Below are positions 8,816 to 21,871 of a stretch of 64,000 bases of DNA, piece by piece. Made by a program: the position numbers and the translations under genes. The DNA comes from Thalassotalea fonticola (GTDB taxonomy: Bacteria > Pseudomonadota > Gammaproteobacteria > Enterobacterales > Alteromonadaceae), in contig NZ_CP136600.1 in the NCBI RefSeq assembly GCF_032911225.1, positions 248,001-312,000 of the forward strand, in the 5' to 3' direction. Positions within the stretch are counted from its first letter, which is position 1. Every line of letters starts with the position of its first letter. Below the pieces are notes generated by a model, which searched no databases, was not told the origin of the DNA, and was given only the letters and a program-made list of their open reading frames with translations.

Positions 8816-9352
8816 ATGAATAGAGCGTTATTTCTAGATAGAGACGGCATTATTAATGTTGACCATGGCTATGTATACAAGCCGGAAGAATTTGAATTTG
8901 TCGATGGCATATTTGATGTTTGTCGTCATGCACAAGATCTTGGCTTACAACTTATAGTTATTACAAACCAATCAGGCATCGCTCGAGGAAAGTATACAGA
9001 AGAGCAGTTTTTGACACTAACTGATTGGATGAAAAAAGAATTTTTGAAAGAGCGAATAATTATCACTGATGTATTCTTTTGCCCTCATCATCCAACTAAA
9101 GGCCTTGATGCATATAAATTAGCATGTAAATGTCGAAAACCTGAACCTGGAATGATCTTTAAAGCTGCACAAAAACATAAAATAGATCTTAAGCAAAGCA
9201 TCTTTATTGGCGATAAAGTTTCTGATATTAAAGCTGCTGAAAACGCAGGCGTGCATAATCGCATCTTAGTTAGCGGTAAATATTCCGATGATGGTGCTAT
9301 CACTGCACACCGGATCAATAATGTTTGCTCAGCAATCAACCATATTGACTAG
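8816..9352 (+). CDS. gmhB: D-glycero-beta-D-manno-heptose 1,7-bisphosphate 7-phosphatase
   Basis: This 178-residue HAD-superfamily phosphatase removes the 7-phosphate in ADP-heptose synthesis for the LPS inner core. Motif I is FLDRDGIINVD (residues 5-15, nucleophile Asp and acid/base Asp), motif II ITNQSGIARG, the zinc-binding loop is CPHHP...CKCRKPEPGM, and motif IV FIGDKVSDIKAAENAG. Lengths and spacing fit GmhB. The gene immediately precedes an rRNA operon, as gmhB precedes rrnH in E. coli, supporting orthology. Its upstream region contains the TAGGAGC array. Confidence 0.92.
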   Translation: MNRALFLDRDGIINVDHGYVYKPEEFEFVDGIFDVCRHAQDLGLQLIVITNQSGIARGKYTEEQFLTLTDWMKKEFLKERIIITDVFFCPHHPTKGLDAYKLACKCRKPEPGMIFKAAQKHKIDLKQSIFIGDKVSDIKAAENAGVHNRILVSGKYSDDGAITAHRINNVCSAINHID

Positions 9353-9408
9353 TATTGCTCATTAAATAATCAAAATAACATCTTTATTAATTAATTTTAA
9401 AAAAGGTG

Positions 9409-9436
9409 TTGACCTTCTAGTAAAAATCACTAAAAT
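9409..9436 (+). promoter_or_regulatory. rRNA operon promoter P1
   Basis: -35 TTGACC (9409-9414), 16-bp spacer, -10 TAAAAT (9431-9436), then a GC-rich ATGCGCATC start region that is shared with the second promoter. An AT-rich, UP-element-like stretch lies directly upstream (9361-9405). Confidence 0.8.
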
Positions 9437-9555
9437 GCGCATCTCTTCTTCGGGGCAACCCAAGAGGTCATTTTTATAAGTTAACTTATGTTATAAGGCA
9501 ACTTAATCGTTGATGAAACGTTTAAAAATAAACTTTTAAATAATTCAAAAAATGG

Positions 9556-9583
9556 TTGACATTAAAAATGAGGTGCTTATAAT
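9556..9583 (+). promoter_or_regulatory. rRNA operon promoter P2
   Basis: Consensus -35 TTGACA (9556-9561), 16-bp spacer and perfect -10 TATAAT (9578-9583), followed by the same GCGCATC discriminator as P1. GC-rich discriminators are typical of promoters under growth-rate/ppGpp control. Confidence 0.88.
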
Positions 9584-9678
9584 GCGCATCCTGCTTCGGG
9601 CAAACAACAACGGTTAACGTTGTGAGAGCTCAAGCAAAGAAGCTAACGAATGCGATTAGCTCTTCGTTCGAATAGAAC

Positions 9679-9692
9679 GATTCTTTAACAAT
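9679..9692 (+). promoter_or_regulatory. boxA antitermination site in the rRNA leader
   Basis: GATTCTTTAACAAT resembles the boxA core (TGCTCTTTAACAA in E. coli) that loads the Nus antitermination complex; it lies in the leader before 16S. A matching site occurs before 23S. Confidence 0.65.
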
Positions 9693-9960
9693 TAGTTATC
9701 ATGCAATTTGTGTGGGCACTCACATTAAGATTGATTTACAACATAGATACCTCGGTATCGAAATCACTTAATGATGATGAACACACAAACAAATTAATTT
9801 TTCTTTATTTAGCGATGAAGATTAATTAGTACGTTTTAGTATCATTCGCTTCGATTGATACGAAACAGTTTTGAACTTACTTTTTTAAAAGTGAGAACAA
9901 GATATTCAGAATTCATTGAGTAGACGCGAACTTGTTTCGTGTCGATATGTAACAACTTTT

Positions 9961-11503
<1,543 letters not shown>

Positions 11504-11620
11504 CCTTAAGTAGACAACTTAATGAGAGCGCAAGCTCTGCGAGTGTTCACACAAATTGTATGATAACGAAAGATGAAGAAGTATAGGTCGTGACTACTTA
11601 AGTTGCAGACCCATCATGAT

Positions 11621-11697
<77 letters not shown>

Positions 11698-11798
11698 ATT
11701 TAACGATTTAACGTCGTTATTTTATGACTCGTTTAAGAAAACTAAACGTTGCCATGAAATGCCTTGTTAAATACGCTAAATACCATGAGTAACATCAT

Positions 11799-11874
11799 GG
11801 GGCTATAGCTCAGCTGGGAGAGCGCCTGCCTTGCACGCAGGAGGTCAGCAGTTCGATCCTGCTTAGCTCCACCA
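11799..11874 (+). tRNA. tRNA-Ala (TGC)
   Basis: A 76-base tRNA with anticodon TGC at 11832-11834, acceptor arms GGGGCTA / TAGCTCC, TTCGATC T-loop and encoded CCA. The Ile-Ala pair is the standard spacer content of one class of gammaproteobacterial rRNA operons. Confidence 0.97.
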
Positions 11875-11895
11875 TTTACTCTTCTTCGATTAAAG

Positions 11896-11941
11896 AAACC
11901 AAATTTAAGACATCAGATTGATGATTTAAATTTGGTTTTTT
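11896..11941 (+). terminator. intrinsic-terminator-like hairpin inside the rRNA operon
   Basis: A 13-bp outer stem (AAACCAAATTTAA with TTAAATTTGGTTT), an inner CATCA / TGATG stem with GAT loop, and a final run of six T. It lies 21 bp after tRNA-Ala, before the 23S gene. By sequence alone it looks like a terminator, although the operon continues; antitermination presumably overrides it. Confidence 0.7.
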
Positions 11942-11975
11942 ACCAAAATCCTCACCGAATGCGTGTGTTGATTAA

Positions 11976-11990
11976 CTCTTTAACAATTTG
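11976..11990 (+). promoter_or_regulatory. boxA antitermination site in the 16S-23S spacer
   Basis: CTCTTTAACAATTTG matches the boxA core, about 296 bp before 23S and 35 bp downstream of the terminator-like hairpin. The surrounding spacer (11942-12285) otherwise shows no gene. Confidence 0.7.
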
Positions 11991-12285
11991 GAAAGCTGAT
12001 ATTAAACCCGGTGATTTGTGTTTATGACCTCCAATCATAAACGTCAGCAAATCACCACGATAAACAATTTATTGTTTATCACTGAGTTGTTTTATACAAC
12101 AACTCAACATTATAACTAGCAACTCTTATCGTGTTGTTAGTTGTTCTTACTCAAGGCCTAAACAGCAATGTTTAGGTTTGACATGAAGATGTCAACATTC
12201 TTATGAATGCGTGAAAATGTCAGACTTGCAACTTAGTTCGGTTTAGTCACCGAACAGTCTTAAAGGAAACTTTTTGGGGTTGTAT

Positions 12286-15174
<2,889 letters not shown>

Positions 15175-15320
15175 ACAACACCCAAGCAGTTTTGTTTGAG
15201 GCTGTATGGTCTGACAAAGAAATGTGGAAACACATCACGCATTAAAGAATAGAGTAAGTACGGTTTAATATTGTTTTTTCCAAATTAGTTAGAAGACTGA
15301 TGCTCGGTAAGTGTCAGTAG

Positions 15321-15341
15321 GTCCTGAAATGAATTCAGGAC
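15321..15341 (+). repeat. palindromic hairpin in the 23S-5S spacer
   Basis: GTCCTGAA and TTCAGGAC form a perfect 8-bp stem with loop ATGAA. It differs at only one of 19 central positions from the palindrome at 558-576 read on the opposite strand, so it is probably a copy of a dispersed repeat. Confidence 0.75.
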
Positions 15342-15387
15342 AAAAAACTTCTAGCAAGCAAAAGAGCTTCTTTTGCGAAACGTTTTT

Positions 15388-15505
15388 TGTCTGGCGACAA
15401 TAGCACTGTGGAACCACCTGATCCCATGCCGAACTCAGAAGTGAAACGCAGTTGCGCCGATGGTAGTGTGGGAGTTCCCATGTGAGAGTAGGTCATCGCC
15501 AGGCT
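15388..15505 (+). rRNA. rrf: 5S ribosomal RNA
   Basis: A 118-base 5S gene. The terminal stem pairs GTCTGGCGA with TCGCCAGGC, and the central CCGAACTCAGAAGTGAAACG block is conserved. It completes the 16S-Ile-Ala-23S-5S operon. Confidence 0.95.
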
Positions 15506-15516
15506 TCCAATTCAAG

Positions 15517-15547
15517 AAAGCCCCTAGCTAACGCTAGGGGCTTTTTT
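15517..15547 (+). terminator. intrinsic terminator of the rRNA operon
   Basis: Stem AAAGCCCCTAGC / GCTAGGGGCTTT with loop TAAC, followed by further T. It begins 12 bp after the end of 5S. Confidence 0.95.
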
Positions 15548-15586
15548 CGTTGTGGAGATTTAAAATATCCTTCGAAAAAGTACTCC

Positions 15587-15673
15587 GTCATTCCGCAGTG
15601 CTTTTGTGCGGAACCCCCTGACTCGTACCGAGCTTGGGGTTCTTATGTGGGTTATAGATTTAGATTCTTGATG
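15587..15673 (+). repeat. REP-like palindromic intergenic element
   Basis: Two consecutive hairpins: CCGCA / TGCGG (15593-15611), then GAACCCC / GGGGTTC (15611-15642) enclosing CTCG / CGAG, followed by GTGGGTTATAGATTTAGATT. The opening GTCATTCCGC is typical of a dispersed intergenic repeat that I recall from Alteromonadales. A 65-codon frame over it (15482-15679) also covers the end of 5S and is not a gene. Confidence 0.65.
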
Positions 15674-15739
15674 CTTTAACAAATAAAGCATACTGTTATT
15701 ATCAAATATATTTTATAAAGAGAGTTTAATAATCAACCA

Positions 15740-16186
15740 ATGGCTAAAAGTAAACCTGAATTTTCCATTAAGAGTTATGGTATATATGAACTGTGGAACC
15801 CTAAAGTCAAAGAACTACCTAGAATACAAAACTTCACTTCTGAGATACCGGCTGTAGTTGATATTGAATTTGGTTATATTCTTAATGTAAAAAAAGGCAA
15901 AGGATGTAAATTAAACTTTAAAATTTCCCATCCTAATATATTGGATAAAAATGGAAATGTAATGGCGCCTTTTACGGGTGAAGTGTTTGTTAAAACGAAT
16001 GATTGGAGTTTTTTCCTTGGCGATACTATTTGGCAACCTATTCAAGATAAGTTGGGGCCGTGGCAGATCGTTATTAAGTATCACGAGAAAATAGTTGCTG
16101 ATAAAACCTTTAATGTAGTCATTAAGGAGAGTGATGATATAGATGAATTCACTATGCTAAATAAAAAAATTAATAAACGACGTTAA
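15740..16186 (+). CDS. DUF3859-like hypothetical protein
   Basis: A 148-residue soluble protein with no signal peptide or membrane segment. The core reads like the DUF3859 family: an early YGIYELW, then EFGYILNVKKGKGCKLNFKI, HPNILDKNG, PFTGEVFVKTNDWSFFLGD and LGPWQIVIKYHEKIVADKTF. It is rich in beta-strand-like alternation, so a compact beta-sandwich is likely. Function is unknown. It stands alone after the rRNA terminator and the REP-like element, with a convergent MAPEG gene about 110 bp downstream. The family assignment is from memory. Confidence 0.75.
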   Translation: MAKSKPEFSIKSYGIYELWNPKVKELPRIQNFTSEIPAVVDIEFGYILNVKKGKGCKLNFKISHPNILDKNGNVMAPFTGEVFVKTNDWSFFLGDTIWQPIQDKLGPWQIVIKYHEKIVADKTFNVVIKESDDIDEFTMLNKKINKRR

Positions 16187-16294
16187 CCACCTTTGTTATC
16201 AAATTAACTTAATTTGGTTTCCGAACACCATAAGAGTATTTTTTATAGTTACATTAACTGATTCTAATAGTGTTCGAAACTTTAATTCTGCTTT

Positions 16295-16687
16295 TTAAAA
16301 CATCGTTAAAATATTACTAACCGCCAAAACAAGCATAGTAATAAATGTCGCTAGGGTACCTACAAAACGCTGCCATGATGTACCCGTACTTTTACCAAGG
16401 CCAATTGCATGTAAGAATCTAGCCGTCACCAGTAACCCACCTAAAAGGTGTAGCAGTTGAGCAGAGCCGCCATTTAATTCAAAAGCGGCAAATAATATTA
16501 ATGCGATTGGAACATACTCAGAAAAATTTCCATGAACGCGAATCGCTTTAGCAAGTTCAGCGTTTTCACCATCGCCAATTCCAACTAAATGTTTTCTGCG
16601 AAGTCCAATAACCTTGAATGTTAAAGCTATATATAAAATTGCTAAAATCCCACTGTAAAAGCCAGTAAGTAAAAGTGGTGAAACCAT
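16295..16687 (-). CDS. MAPEG-family inner-membrane protein
   Basis: This 130-residue protein has four predicted membrane helices and the family motif RVHGNFSEYVPIALIL (about residues 50-65), characteristic of MAPEG proteins (microsomal glutathione S-transferase-like membrane enzymes). The frame is open further upstream to 16804, but I place the start at ATG 16687 because CAGGATAA lies upstream and MVSPLLLTGFYSG begins the first membrane helix; the 39 residues before it look like untranslated sequence. Substrate is unknown; bacterial members are generally annotated only by family. Confidence 0.85.
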   Translation of the reverse strand: MVSPLLLTGFYSGILAILYIALTFKVIGLRRKHLVGIGDGENAELAKAIRVHGNFSEYVPIALILFAAFELNGGSAQLLHLLGGLLVTARFLHAIGLGKSTGTSWQRFVGTLATFITMLVLAVSNILTMF

Positions 16688-16869
16688 ATTATTTTTATCC
16701 TGCAGAGAGTTTAATGCCCATATTAGTTTAATTATGCTGTGCAAACAATTGTTTCCATTAAAATTTATAAACCTTTGCAATAATACTTTTACCTTTAAAA
16801 TCAACTACTATACTTAGGCCATAAACTAATTAATTAAGGGACTATCTTCTATAAACTATAGGAAATCTA

Positions 16870-17475
16870 TTGAAATTTATTATTCCAATAATATTAGGAG
16901 CACTGATCTCCTTTGCATTGTTTGCAGTAATGGCCTCTCTAGTTGCCACTGAAGACGTGTACATTGAAGATGTTGATGAATCACCAATTATTAAGATTAT
17001 CAGTGTACCTAAAGAAACAAAAATAGCTAACAGACATCGTACTCTAGACCCACCCCCTAAACCCAAAAGTAAACCCAATGCTCAGATAAAAATGACTGAA
17101 CTTGAATCCAATAAAACGATTGTACCTGGTAAGGTTAATTTGCCTTCGATAAAAATGAATAGTAATTTTGCTGATCAAGAGTTTACTGTTGGTATTATTA
17201 AAGACTCTGATGCTATGCCTATATACCGTTCTTTACCAAGGTATCCTCTTGCGGCAGCAAGAGAAAAGCTTAAGGGGTGGGTTAAGCTAAGCTTCAGTAT
17301 TAACCGCTTTGGTAAAGTTGAAAATATTGCGGTTATAGATTCTGAGCCTAAGGTTATTTTTGATCAGGCAGCGATAGATGCATTGCGTCACTGGAAATAT
17401 AAGGCAAAACTAGAAAAAGGTAAAACTGTACGACAGGAGTACCTTTCAGTAAGAATTGATTTTGGCAATAAGTAA
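16870..17475 (+). CDS. TonB-like energy transducer
   Basis: A 201-residue protein with one N-terminal membrane helix (about 3-25), a short proline/lysine-rich periplasmic linker (PPPKPKSKP, about 61-69) and a C-terminal TonB domain (about 112-200: YPLAAAREKLKGWVKLSFSINRFGKV ... AAIDALRHWKYKA). It starts at TTG 16870 after AGGAAA. No exbB/exbD or receptor gene lies nearby, and the linker is short for spanning the periplasm, so the partner is unclear. Confidence 0.85.
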   Translation: MKFIIPIILGALISFALFAVMASLVATEDVYIEDVDESPIIKIISVPKETKIANRHRTLDPPPKPKSKPNAQIKMTELESNKTIVPGKVNLPSIKMNSNFADQEFTVGIIKDSDAMPIYRSLPRYPLAAAREKLKGWVKLSFSINRFGKVENIAVIDSEPKVIFDQAAIDALRHWKYKAKLEKGKTVRQEYLSVRIDFGNK

Positions 17476-17494
17476 AAGCTTAAGTTTTAGTTCT

Positions 17495-17962
17495 TTAGTG
17501 TGAAGTCTTAAGCATAGCAATATGAGGTATATCATCCTCTAAGTACATATCAGAAACCCGCTCAAAACCGTGTTGTATATAGTATTTCTCAAGGTGTTCT
17601 TGTGCGGAAATTTTTATATCTTCACCAGGCCAGTTTTGTTCACATACCTCTAATGCTTTTACCATTAGCGGATGGCCTATGCCTTTACCACGATATTCAG
17701 CTTTTGTTGCTACACGGCCTATACTTGGATATTCAGGGTAAGAAACACCTTTAGGTAATAACCGTAAGTATGCTACTAATTCTTCACCATTATAACCGAG
17801 TAAATGGACCGTGCCATTTACTCGGTCGCAATCGTCTAATTCAGGATAATAACAAGTTTGCTCTACGACAAAAATATCAACTCTCAACTTTAGTGCATCA
17901 TAAAGCTCGGTAGTGTTTAATTCGGAAAATGTTTTTGCTTTCCAATTAATACTAACACTCAT
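17495..17962 (-). CDS. elaA: ElaA-family GNAT N-acetyltransferase
   Basis: This 155-residue GNAT protein matches ElaA: the N-terminal LRVDIFVVEQTCYYPELDDCD, the acetyl-CoA binding SIGRVATKAEYRGKGIGHPLM (with R/Q-x-x-G-x-G/A loop, about 81-101), and a C-terminal YYIQHGFERVSDMYLEDDIPHIAM. The natural substrate of ElaA is not established. It is convergent with the TonB-like gene (20 bp apart) and follows the his operon by 26 bp on the same strand, so read-through from his is possible. Confidence 0.87.
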   Translation of the reverse strand: MSVSINWKAKTFSELNTTELYDALKLRVDIFVVEQTCYYPELDDCDRVNGTVHLLGYNGEELVAYLRLLPKGVSYPEYPSIGRVATKAEYRGKGIGHPLMVKALEVCEQNWPGEDIKISAQEHLEKYYIQHGFERVSDMYLEDDIPHIAMLKTSH

Positions 17963-17987
17963 ATGCTTGTCTCTTCTCGGTCTTAAA

Positions 17988-18605
17988 TTATTTATGCCTA
18001 GATTGTAATACAGACATCACTTGAGATAAATCTACATTTTGATCGGCTAAAAGCACTAAGGTGTGATAAAACAGGTCTGCACATTCACCAATGAACTCTT
18101 CTTTTTGATTTGTTGCCGCAGCAAGCGCCACTTCAACACCTTCTTCACCAACTTTTTGAGCAACGCGAGCTGTACCACGAGAAAGTAAATGCGCAGTATA
18201 ACTGTCTTCTGGTTTATCATTTTTTCGAGAGCTGATCACATGTTCTAAATAGCCTAAGAAGTTCTTTTGATTAAAGGCTTCTTCGCTGAAACAAGAGTCA
18301 GTCCCTAAATGGCAAGTAGGTCCATCTGGGCGACAGCTAATTAATAAACTATCTTGGTCGCAATCGGTCAAAACATTTTCTACAAGCAAGTAATTCTTTG
18401 AGCTTTCGCCCTTTTGCCATAAACGTTGTTTCGAACGAGAAAAGAACGTGGCTTTACCGCTGTTTAATGTTTCGTTTAGTGCATCCTTATTCATATAGCC
18501 CTGCATAAGCACAGCACCAGTATCGGCGTGTTGGATAATAGCAGGGATCAAATTGTCCATCTTATCCCAAGCAAGGTCGTTAATGTTTTTAGCAGATACA
18601 ATCAT
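17988..18605 (-). CDS. hisI: bifunctional phosphoribosyl-AMP cyclohydrolase / phosphoribosyl-ATP pyrophosphatase
   Basis: This 205-residue HisIE fusion carries out steps two and three of histidine synthesis. The N-terminal cyclohydrolase half (about 15-115) holds MQGYMNKDAL, FFSRSKQRLWQKGE and the metal-binding CDQDSLL and CHLGTDSCF cysteines; the C-terminal pyrophosphohydrolase half (about 120-205) holds the EEGVEVALAA helix and ADLFYHTLVLLAD. It is last in the his operon, 53 bp after hisF. Length fits the enterobacterial fusion. Confidence 0.95.
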   Translation of the reverse strand: MIVSAKNINDLAWDKMDNLIPAIIQHADTGAVLMQGYMNKDALNETLNSGKATFFSRSKQRLWQKGESSKNYLLVENVLTDCDQDSLLISCRPDGPTCHLGTDSCFSEEAFNQKNFLGYLEHVISSRKNDKPEDSYTAHLLSRGTARVAQKVGEEGVEVALAAATNQKEEFIGECADLFYHTLVLLADQNVDLSQVMSVLQSRHK

Positions 18606-18658
18606 TTTATTCTCTTCTTAAATTTAGTTAATTCATCAATTGATGCAATATCAATTAG

Positions 18659-19432
18659 TTACACTCGTACGGCAATATTTTCTGCTTGTAGGTAGTTTTT
18701 TAAATCTTGAATGTCGATAATGCCTTTATGAAATACACTAGCGGCTAATGCGCCATCTACATCGGCTTGCTCAAATACCTCTTTAAAATGTTGCATAGTA
18801 CCTGCGCCGCCGGAAGCAATTAATGGTATGTTGCACACCTCTCTGATCATTGATAGTTGTTCTATATCATAACCTTGGCGTACACCATCTTGATTCATTA
18901 CATTGAGCACAATTTCACCCGCACCGCGGCTTTGCACTTCTTTGACCCAATCTTTTGTTTGCCATACTGTTTTAGCTGATTTACTTTCATCACCAGTAAA
19001 CTGATAAACTTGGTACTGTTTGGTCTCTTCATCATAATAAGAATCGATGCCAACAACCACGCACTGTTGACCAAATTGACGCGTTAACCGCGAGATCAGA
19101 CTAGGATCTGATAATGCAGGGGAGTTGATAGATATTTTATCTGCACCCATTAGCAGCATTTTTTGGGCTTCAATTTCAGTTTTAATGCCGCCAGCAACAC
19201 AAAATGGAATGTCAATAACTTGGGCAATACGTTCAACCCAGCTTTTATCGACGACACGGCCATCGGAACTTGCGGTAATATCATAAAATACCAATTCATC
19301 CGCGCCTTCTTCAGCATAACGTTTGGCTAAAGGAACAATATCACCGATAACTTCGTGATCTCTAAACTTTACGCCCTTAACAACAACGCCATCACGAACA
19401 TCCAGACAAGGTATTATGCGTTTTGCCAGCAT
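18659..19432 (-). CDS. hisF: imidazole glycerol phosphate synthase, cyclase subunit
   Basis: This 257-residue TIM-barrel subunit uses ammonia from HisH to convert PRFAR into imidazole glycerol phosphate and AICAR. The catalytic aspartates lie in [10 protein letters not shown] (residue 11) and VVVGIDSYY (about 130), and the phosphate sites are in VAGGIK and IASGGAG. The first 19 bases overlap the end of hisA, indicating translational coupling. Confidence 0.96.
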   Translation of the reverse strand: MLAKRIIPCLDVRDGVVVKGVKFRDHEVIGDIVPLAKRYAEEGADELVFYDITASSDGRVVDKSWVERIAQVIDIPFCVAGGIKTEIEAQKMLLMGADKISINSPALSDPSLISRLTRQFGQQCVVVGIDSYYDEETKQYQVYQFTGDESKSAKTVWQTKDWVKEVQSRGAGEIVLNVMNQDGVRQGYDIEQLSMIREVCNIPLIASGGAGTMQHFKEVFEQADVDGALAASVFHKGIIDIQDLKNYLQAENIAVRV

Positions 19433-20157
19433 GTGATAGCCTCCGCTAAGGTAAACTTCCCCTCAAGTAATGCCCTGCCCAAAATTATGCCGTCGGCGCC
19501 TGAAGTGGCAACATTTCTGATATCATCTAGACTACCAATACCGCCAGAGGCTTGCCAAAAAATGTTTGGATATTGTTGCTTCAATTGTTGATAAAGTTCA
19601 ACGTTTGAACCTGTTAATGTCCCGTCTTTTGATATATCGGTACAAAGCACTTGACTGACATTGTCTTCACCATAAAAGTCTAGCAATTGTTCCAATGTGG
19701 TATTACTTTGTTCAATCCAGCCATGAGTAGGCAGTAACTTATCGCCTTGCTCATTTATTTGTACATCCAACGCCAGTACAATTTTATCTTTACCGTAAAT
19801 GCTAAACCAAGATTTAACAAGTTCAGGTTGTTTAATTGCTAATGAACCGATAACGACCTTGCTTGCGCCTAATGCTAACAAGTCATCAACATCTTGCTGG
19901 CAGCGAACGCCGCCGCCAACTTGTACCGGCATTTTTGCTACACTGATAATTTCTTTTAATCGTTTGGTTTGGCGCTTATTACTGTCCTTTGCACCATCTA
20001 AATCAACTAAGTGTAAAATTTTTGCGCCTTGTTGATAGTAACGTTCTGCCAGCTCTTCTGGTGTTTGTTGATAATTTGTTTTTTGCTGGTAATCGCCTTG
20101 ATATAAACGTACGGTTTTACCATCAATTAAGTCAATAGCTGGAATGATCATCAGCAT
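19414..20157 (-). CDS. hisA: ProFAR isomerase
   Basis: This 247-residue TIM barrel isomerises ProFAR to PRFAR. Asp in [15 protein letters not shown] (about residue 9) is the catalytic base and [12 protein letters not shown] carries the second catalytic Asp; VQVGGGVR and WQASGGIG are the two phosphate-binding loops. It overlaps hisH by 7 bp and hisF by 19 bp. Confidence 0.96.
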   Translation of the reverse strand: MLMIIPAIDLIDGKTVRLYQGDYQQKTNYQQTPEELAERYYQQGAKILHLVDLDGAKDSNKRQTKRLKEIISVAKMPVQVGGGVRCQQDVDDLLALGASKVVIGSLAIKQPELVKSWFSIYGKDKIVLALDVQINEQGDKLLPTHGWIEQSNTTLEQLLDFYGEDNVSQVLCTDISKDGTLTGSNVELYQQLKQQYPNIFWQASGGIGSLDDIRNVATSGADGIILGRALLEGKFTLAEAITCWQNA

Positions 20158-20789
20158 AGCTCCATAAAGTTTTTCAATAATTTTGCGCCTGATTTACCTG
20201 AACGTTCAGGGTGAAATTGTACGCCGTAATAATTTTCTTGTTGTAAACTTGCACTAAAGTTTTGTCCATAGTCACACAATGCTAGAGCATGGCTAGAAAC
20301 CGGTGCGCAATAAGTATGAACAAAATAAAAATAGTCTTGCTCACTAATACCATCAAATAAAGGTGATACTTTAATATTTGTTAAGGTATTCCAGCCCATA
20401 TGCGGTAATCGGATGTGTTCAGCGGCATTAATTTTGTCGATTTGTGTATCAATAACAGCCAAACAAGGAGTATCAATATTGTTTTCCAGTGAATGCTTAG
20501 TCATTAATTGCATGCCTAGACAAATCCCCAAGACTGGTTGTTTTAGCTCGGTAATAACATCAAATAAATTACGTTCAGTTATGCCTGCCATAGCATACTC
20601 AGCAGAGCCAACCCCAGGTAAAAATACTTTTTTGGCATTTCTAATGTCAGCGCTTTCTTTTGATACTAAAATTTTATAACCCAAACGCTCTAAAGCAAAC
20701 TTTAACGAGCTGATATTGGCACAACCCGTATCAATGATCAGTGCATCGGCTTGCTCTACAGTATTATCTGTAGATGATAATTCATTCAT
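20151..20789 (-). CDS. hisH: imidazole glycerol phosphate synthase, glutaminase subunit
   Basis: This 212-residue class I glutamine amidotransferase supplies ammonia to HisF. The nucleophile Cys lies in VLGICLGMQLM and the catalytic His and Glu in GVQFHPERSG. The start codon overlaps the hisB stop (TAATG). The protein carries about 14 residues before the conserved ALIIDTGCANISSL start seen in other HisH proteins; a coupled start at hisB explains the extension. Confidence 0.94.
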   Translation of the reverse strand: MNELSSTDNTVEQADALIIDTGCANISSLKFALERLGYKILVSKESADIRNAKKVFLPGVGSAEYAMAGITERNLFDVITELKQPVLGICLGMQLMTKHSLENNIDTPCLAVIDTQIDKINAAEHIRLPHMGWNTLTNIKVSPLFDGISEQDYFYFVHTYCAPVSSHALALCDYGQNFSASLQQENYYGVQFHPERSGKSGAKLLKNFMELC

Positions 20790-21871
20790 TACAATACGCC
20801 TTTAGAACTCGGCATTGCATCACCACTTACAGTGATGGCTTGGCCCAATGCCCGACCAAATACTTTAAATAAGCTTTCTACCTGATGATGACAATTACCT
20901 TTTGTCGTTGAAAGATGAAGCGTAATCGCCATCGCATCAGTTAAACTCTTGAAGAAATGGCTGACCATTTGTGTCGACATGCCGCCTACGCGGTTGTCGG
21001 TAAATTCGCTATCAAACACTAAATGCGCTCGACCTGATAAATCGATACTACATTCTGCTTTACACTCATCCATAGGCAATACAAAACCAAAGCGGGTAAT
21101 ACCCCGCTTATTGCCAAGTGCTTGTTTTAGTGCATCGCCAAGTGCTAGTGCGGTATCTTCAACACTGTGGTGATCATCTATATGTAGATCGCCATCGACG
21201 GTACAGGTTAATGAGAACCCACCATGGGTAGCGATTTGATCAAGCATATGATCAAAAAATCCTATGCCAGTCTCGATATTGTTTGCGCCAGCTTTATCTA
21301 AATTTACCTGTACGTTTATATCGGTTTCTTTCGTGGTGCGAGTAACGCTGGCAATGCGTGGGCTGTTTAGAAGTTGTTCGCTGATATCATTCCAATTTAG
21401 GCTTTCACGGTTGTATTGAATACCTGGTAAACCCATGTTTTTAGCCAAAGAAATATCAGTTTCTCTATCGCCAATAACGAATGAGTTGGCAAAGTTGATT
21501 TTACCCTGTTGTAAGTAATCACTGACCAAACCTAGTTTTGGTTTTCGGCAATTACAGTTGTCTTCATCAAAATGTGGACAAATAAGCTGATCTTTAAAGT
21601 TAACCCCTTGCGAGGCAAACATTTCCAGCATTTTTTCGTGTGGTAAATCAAAATCCGACTGCGGATAGCTATCTGTGCCTAAGCCATCTTGGTTTGAAAC
21701 GATCACTAAAGTGTAGCCACTTTGTTGAAGCTTTAACAATACAGGTATCACGTTTGGTTCGAATACTAGTTTCTCAAGGGTATCAACTTGCTTGTCCGTT
21801 ACCGGCTCTTCAATTAAAGTGCCGTCGCGATCAATAAATAAAATATCAGATTTAGGCGCTATGTTTTGCAT
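20789..21871 (-). CDS. hisB: bifunctional histidinol-phosphatase / imidazoleglycerol-phosphate dehydratase
   Basis: A 360-residue fusion. The N-terminal HAD phosphatase (about 1-165) has [20 protein letters not shown], a zinc-type cysteine loop [17 protein letters not shown] and VIGDRETDI. The C-terminal dehydratase (about 168-360) has the duplicated metal-binding motifs [16 protein letters not shown] and [16 protein letters not shown]. The fused form is typical of gammaproteobacteria. It overlaps hisC by 13 bp. Confidence 0.96.
   Translation of the reverse strand: MQNIAPKSDILFIDRDGTLIEEPVTDKQVDTLEKLVFEPNVIPVLLKLQQSGYTLVIVSNQDGLGTDSYPQSDFDLPHEKMLEMFASQGVNFKDQLICPHFDEDNCNCRKPKLGLVSDYLQQGKINFANSFVIGDRETDISLAKNMGLPGIQYNRESLNWNDISEQLLNSPRIASVTRTTKETDINVQVNLDKAGANNIETGIGFFDHMLDQIATHGGFSLTCTVDGDLHIDDHHSVEDTALALGDALKQALGNKRGITRFGFVLPMDECKAECSIDLSGRAHLVFDSEFTDNRVGGMSTQMVSHFFKSLTDAMAITLHLSTTKGNCHHQVESLFKVFGRALGQAITVSGDAMPSSKGVL

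Noticed and set aside
15482..15679. 65-codon frame after 5S rRNA
   Set aside because: It spans the 5S end, the rRNA terminator and the REP-like element, so it is not a gene.
16214..16281. Inverted TTTCCGAACAC / GTGTTCGAAAC sequences between the DUF3859 and MAPEG genes
   Set aside because: The arms are about 50 bp apart and imperfect, without a T-run; could be a weak bidirectional terminator but not supported enough to list.
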